Made by a program: the position numbers and the translations under genes. Under the pieces are notes generated by a model, which ran no database searches, was not told the DNA's origin, and worked only from the letters and a program-made list of their open reading frames with translations. Positions 59,315-64,000 of a DNA stretch of 64,000 bases are shown in pieces; within the stretch, counting starts at the first letter, position 1; every line of letters begins with the position of its first letter. This DNA is from Pyrenopolyporus hunteri (Eukaryota; Ascomycota; Sordariomycetes; Xylariales; Hypoxylaceae). The DNA lies in NCBI GenBank assembly GCA_902806595.1, contig CADCXC010000037.1, forward strand, positions 1,860,001 through 1,924,000, written 5' to 3'.

Positions 59315-60763
59315 ATGACCACTATTACTTCATCTATAATCCCAACCCAAAAACTCTCCCAGTGGCGATCGAAGCACCCGGACCGATATCCATTCGTATT
59401 ATCCGACTCCTCGCCTTCGTCTGAGAGGGCGTCCACTGATCCTAGCTGCATACGAAATCGGAAGGCGTGGCTCATTGACCATACCTTGTATATCTCTTCT
59501 CGAAATGACGGTACCCGCCCACTCAACAGCCCAAATCCAAAGGAATTCCACGAGATGCAATGGAATCATGAACGCGGTACTCATGGAAAGCTTGTCGAGG
59601 AACGGGACATTTTGATTGATTCCCCGGATTGTCCAAGCTTGATGTCGCCCCCAGAAACAGCGGATACCCTGCCTGATAATTCAAAACGCCGCAAGGGGCT
59701 TCGCCGTTACTCGCCTGGATCTAGCTTACTTGATAAAGTAATAAGTAAAAGTGCTGCCCCTATGAAGCAGCCTGAAGTAGAGCAGAGGCGGCATAGCTGG
59801 ATAGCAGACGCCCTCATGTTCGAAACGGCCTCATTGTTTCGGGAGAAACGTACTAATCCGGACGTTACTACTGTTCCTCTTCCAGAAGGCTGTCAACTGC
59901 CAAACGCAATATTTGCTAGGAAGCATTTATTAGTCGAGGGGGATGAATCGCTACCGCCTTACCTACCTCTGAAGCAAATGCCTATTGCAGAATCAAAGGC
60001 CACTGACACCATCGTGGAAGCTGCAGCTGAAGGACTGTTGGACGGATCACCACCATGGTCGTTCCGTGGTCCGTTCACACCGCAGCTAGGCTTTGACGGA
60101 GGACTAGATTATCAATGGAATTTTGGGGAGCCCACAATCACTTTCCGAAGGTTCGACATAGATGCTTCGATCCAGGATGTGGATGAATTACGGATCAATA
60201 ATGAATATGAAGATGGCAACTCGAAGAGAATCGATCGAGGCGCTGGCTATCAACGGATGTCGACAAAGAGACAAGGGGTGATTTTCAACCTGGGTAGGAG
60301 GATCAACGATAATAAGAATACCAACCAACTGTTGGCGAACTACACCACTTCTAGTGCGTCTACATCCAAAACTATAAGCATAGCCATACCACGGGGCTTC
60401 GACGAGATAGCATGTGGACCGCCACAGCTAGATGAACCGTCGGTAACGCGTACTCGCGGGTTCTCAACAGCACTCTTAACTCCTGAACGGACTTCGTCTG
60501 CTGAGGAAGGGTACGTGTTGCATATAGAAACGTACGCAAATTACTTCTAATAAACACCTAGGTACCTTAGATATGCAGGTGATGTTGGTCGTCAAGATTC
60601 TTTACTGTTCAAGAATGTGGAGTTTACGATGCCGACAGAAGTCTCCCGTCTTCATACCTCGGCCGCGAATCGTAAAACTACGGTCATCGAGTTATCGGCA
60701 AGTCAGGTTCCTGCTGGATTTGATCTAGATCACAGTACAGTGCTGGCTGAGGAATGTACCTAG
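59315..60763 (+). CDS. Unknown 462-aa protein, 2 exons
   Basis: Exon 1 is 59315-60510 and exon 2 is 60571-60763. The 60-nt intron (GTACGT donor, CTAATAA branch, ACCTTAG acceptor) is a multiple of three and contains the stop that would otherwise end the frame at 60550. Splicing gives EEG|YAGDVGRQDSLLFKNVEF and a Ser/Thr-rich end, 462 aa. The protein is polar, with motifs such as WLIDHTLYISSRNDGTRP, GDESLPPYLPLKQMPIAESK, PPWSFRGPFTPQLGFDGGL and PTITFRRFDID. No domain or membrane segment is recognised. The intron's 3' end lies in a copy of the palindromic CCTAGGTACC spacer motif. Confidence 0.65.
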
Positions 60764-61128
60764 GTGCCAGTTAAGAGGTTTCCATAGTGCTGGAAAAGGA
60801 AAAGGGGTACTGGTAGGTAGGTACTTGACGAGTCGATCGATTCACCATGGGCAACACTTGTACCTGTGTTATTTCATCGGGCTGCCATAAAATCTTTTCG
60901 ATGTACCTACCTGATTATCGAGGCAAACGAGAGGAAACCTGTAAAATTACCTAGGTACCTAAGGTAGACGCTGAACTCGCACGTTGATTGCTACCTGGTC
61001 GTGAGGTTGATCTGTGCCTACCTTCCGAAATCAAACCACGGCGTTTTTTCAACCAAACACTCCTCGGCAACGCACAAAAGCACAATCTTTTTCGTCTAAA
61101 ATTTTTTTCCCCTCCTCCCCTCCAAGGC
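60764..61128. other. Intergenic, short promoter region
   Basis: 365 bp holding CCTAGGTACC/TACCTAC motifs (60815-60830, 60945-60965) and a CT-rich tract directly before the ATG at 61129. Confidence 0.55.
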
Positions 61129-63943
61129 ATGGCAAGTGAAGAACCCGCAGGCAACATACCGGTTCAAACTTCCAACTCGGATAGGATCCCAGGTATAACC
61201 AACCGTCATGCAACATCTTCGCGTCGCGCACCAAGTCTAACAACGTCTACAGTTGCATCTCCAAGTCCTATCGTAGAGTTTTATTGCCAAAAGCTTCAAA
61301 CGACCAAGCCGTTCTTCACGGAGAACCGTAAAGTCGTTCCCTGGTTATTCGTAGCCAAGTCTGGTACGTTTCCCCAATTGACTGACGTCGGCTTTCTTGT
61401 TCGGCGATCGACGACCTTCATCATCGCCGACACTCACCGATAACCCCCCTCATCGTCATCCTTTGTCGGTATCTTTCATCGGCTGGGCCGAGTACTAACC
61501 GGTATCGTCTAGAAATCGAGAAAGCGATGAACCAGACACAGTTGTTCTTGGGTCGAAGGATCCTTCCCCCGGCCCCGCCCGGGACCCGGAGAGGCCACGG
61601 GAGCGCGATGCTGAGCGCAGGTAAGTAAATAAAAACATCCATCCCACCCTCAATCTTGAGAGGCCTGCCTACCTGAGCTCTTCTCATCCCCTCTCGTCAC
61701 CCTCGTCACCCCTCGTCACCCCTCCAATTCTACATCATTCCAAAAATAAAATAAAAAATAAAACCTGCCTATCCCCATTTCTCCCACAATCAATCCACTG
61801 ACCCAGCACACCCGTACAGGAGAGCGAACCCGAGTCTTGATCTGGCTTGGAGGTACATTTAGCACCACCCAGGATCCGAATCAGCAAAGCTCTTTCACTG
61901 AGTATAACCCTCGCGGATTCGATCGACATTCCACGGGCTCTCTGTCGCCTCTGACTCTCAGATTTACAGACCCAGCAGGTCCGCTGGTGCCGGAACGACA
62001 GTCTTCCTTGAGCAATCAGCTATCTCCTGGTGGATCGTCCGCCTCCGCGCCGGCTTCCCTTCAACCCGAGCCTTCCCTTGAAGCCCCGTCTTCAATCCAG
62101 GCCTCGTCTTCTCAGGTGTCTGCCGGTCGAAGCGTCAAGAGAGTCCATTTCCGCGAGACTGCCGTGATGTAAGCATGAGTATTCCTTTCCGGTCAATCGT
62201 AGCCGTGCTAACAACGATAGGTATTCCCCGATTCATTACGACCCGGACTCCGCGGAGCCGGACACGCCCGGAGCTCGGCCTGCCCACTCGCGATCTGCTT
62301 CGCGATCTCAATCCCGCTCCCGTTACGAGCAGCATGACAATATGCCTCAGTATTTCGGCCAAGGTAACAACGTCGGCGCTTCGTCTAGCGCCTACCAGCA
62401 GTCGTCTCCGGAACGGGGCCGCACGCTCCATCGGGGCTACGAGTACCAGCCGAATGGCAACCACAATTCTCGCTATACCTCAATCGAGAATTCTGCTTAT
62501 CATGACCATAGTCATGTTACAACGGTGACGGATCTCACGGGTGTTCACGGTGGAGAGTCTCGTGAACGATCCCGATCCATGTCCCGGCACAAGGCACCTC
62601 CGCAGCCGGCCGTACCCCTCGCTGCTCAGCGACGAGACCGACGTCCTGCTCCGCTTGATATGGCGAGTGCTCATCATTATGGCAAGTATGTTGGACGCCA
62701 TACCAACATTGAGCCTGTCCATAACCCCCTCACTCCGGAGCAGGCAGCGTTGGTACGTGCTTTCGAGGACAACGGTTCCTCCGTGTACACCGATACCACT
62801 CCCCTGCAGTTCTGCGGCGAGCCCTTCGGTAACGACTATTCCGCTTCTGGCGGATCCGGAATGAACGGAGTCAGCATTCTACAGGGTTACACCGACTGGA
62901 AGGAGGCTCAACAGTCTGGTGGATCTTCTGCCGCCAACAGCAAGGCCAACTCTAATGCGGGAGAGGCTACCAATGAGTACGATGCGCCGCCTTTCACCCC
63001 GCTGACGCCGTTTCTCATGGGTGGAACCGACCGAAAGGCGTCCAAGAACTTGTTTGGTGACAAAGGTTGGCTCGAGGATACCGCCGCACAAGCGAAGAAG
63101 CCTGAGCGCCGGGGCAACATCTTCTCCAGCATGAGAAAGACGGCCCGAAAGATCGTACGTACCTACCTAGCCCTTCCTTTACTGACTACCGAAGCTAACG
63201 CATTACAGGTCGAGATGGCAGAGTTCCGAAGCGGAGCCCAACGCTTCCGCGCTGCACGAGAGCTCAACATTACGCTTGGTCCTCGCGAGCAGAGCCTGGT
63301 TTATTGCGAGCTGGAGTTCATCCTGAGCAACGTCCTCAGCGCGTACATCAATGTGCAGCTGCACAGCGGTCGTCTCAACCCGCACGTCCTCGCCAAGATA
63401 GCCGACTCCTAGAAGGAGATGGGCCGTCCGAAGGTGATTGGCTTCCGCTACGATCTCGAGACCCAGATCGACATGGTCACCGCGCACATCGGCAGCTTCC
63501 GATTCTATGGCCCGCACCAGACGGACACGAACGTCATTCGCGGTATTCTGTACGGAATGAAGATGGACGCGCGCGCCATGCGAGTCCGCACCTACTGCCA
63601 GCCAGACCGCGTCGTTGCGAAGCATATCCTGGACGCGCAGTCGCTGATGCAGCTCCTTGACAGTCCTGAATCCCTACAGAAGGCGCTAGCCGACGTGTCA
63701 CAGTTCTTCCGCGTTGTCATCGAGAAGGAGAATAACAAGTCCGAGAAAGGAGAGGCGGAGGATTCGTTCACGGAGTTCGCGTCCAACGGCAGCGTGCTAC
63801 AACAGGACCACAACGAGCCATCCCCTCCGAAGGGCGACCACCCCGGCGAGCATCGCGTCAAGAACCAGATTAATGTGCCGCCCAGCGAGCGCGACTTCAG
63901 CGGACCGATTCTCGAGCCGAAGGTGTACAACCCTTCGCAGTAG
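61129..63943 (+). CDS. Unknown 786-residue protein with one in-frame TAG (recoded or broken)
   Basis: Five exons: 61129-61363, 61513-61620, 61820-62168, 62221-63154 and 63209-63943. All splice sites are strong (for example TACTAAC branch before 61513) and all phases agree. A single TAG at 63410-63412 (codon 610 of 787) interrupts the last exon, yet both sides are clearly the same protein. Before it: FRAARELNITLGPREQSLVY and LNPHVLAKIADS. After it: KEMGRPKVIGFRYDLETQID, VRTYCQPDRVVAKHILDAQS and FFRVVIEKE, to a natural stop at 63941. The N-terminal region includes PIVEFYCQKLQTTKPFF and ERTRVLIWLGGTFS, then a long disordered Ser/Arg part (RSASRSQSRSRY). The C-terminal 240 residues look folded. 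The family is not identified. TAG could be recoded to Trp by A-to-I editing, be a RIP-like mutation, or be a sequencing error. Without recoding the product is 609 aa. Confidence 0.75.
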
Positions 63944-64000
63944 TCGCAGTAGCCGCATACGACTACAAAGTAGCCCGAGGGCTACTGATATCGAGGCATT

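Overview
The window is nuclear DNA from a filamentous ascomycete (Pezizomycotina, most probably a Sordariomycete). The genes have short introns (about 45-260 nt) with GTNNGT-type donors and CTAAC/CTAAT branch sites. The gene set (PRM1, a Pex14-like peroxin, Ies2, Ssn8 cyclin C, Ulp1, a phenol-hydroxylase-type monooxygenase) is typical of moulds. Gene density is low: about 18 protein genes in 64 kb. The wide spacers are full of microsatellites, minisatellites and a recurrent palindromic TACCTAGGTACCTA-type motif. No tRNA, rRNA, CRISPR array or intact transposon was recognised. Exon structures were worked out by hand from splice signals and reading-frame continuity.

Layout. 0-11 kb: a partial unknown gene at the left edge (-), an unknown 261-aa protein (-), a 324-aa nuclear-looking protein with an EAEL repeat and two PIELD motifs (-), and the INO80 subunit Ies2 (-). 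12-18 kb: a Pex14-family peroxin (+), an in-frame downstream stretch interrupted by TAG, and the cell-fusion protein PRM1 (-). 21-27 kb: a coiled-coil protein that may be frameshifted (+), and a three-KH-domain RNA-binding protein (+). 28-33 kb: a MetE-like methyltransferase (-), a Syn8-type Qc-SNARE (+), and a small mitochondrial protein (-). 33-38 kb: long gene-free DNA, TA-rich in its left part. 38.5-39.2 kb: a conserved-looking 187-aa protein (-). 39-44.6 kb: gene-free. 44.6-53 kb: cyclin C Ssn8 (-) divergent from an eight-exon EF-hand mitochondrial carrier (+), then a Ulp1 SUMO protease (-). 55.8-64 kb: four plus-strand genes: a phenol 2-monooxygenase-like flavoprotein, two unknown proteins, and a 786-residue unknown protein whose frame is broken by one TAG.

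The genes are mostly independent housekeeping functions: chromatin remodelling, transcription (Mediator kinase module), SUMO processing, RNA binding, peroxisome import, vesicle fusion, mitochondrial transport and mating-cell fusion. The most interesting signal is the isolated TAG codon inside an otherwise intact frame at 63410-63412. It sits where a TGG tryptophan codon would restore the whole protein. In Sordariomycetes such TAG codons can be recoded by sexual-stage A-to-I mRNA editing. A single RIP-like G-to-A mutation would look identical in DNA, so RNA evidence is needed. A second, weaker case lies at 13890-14423.
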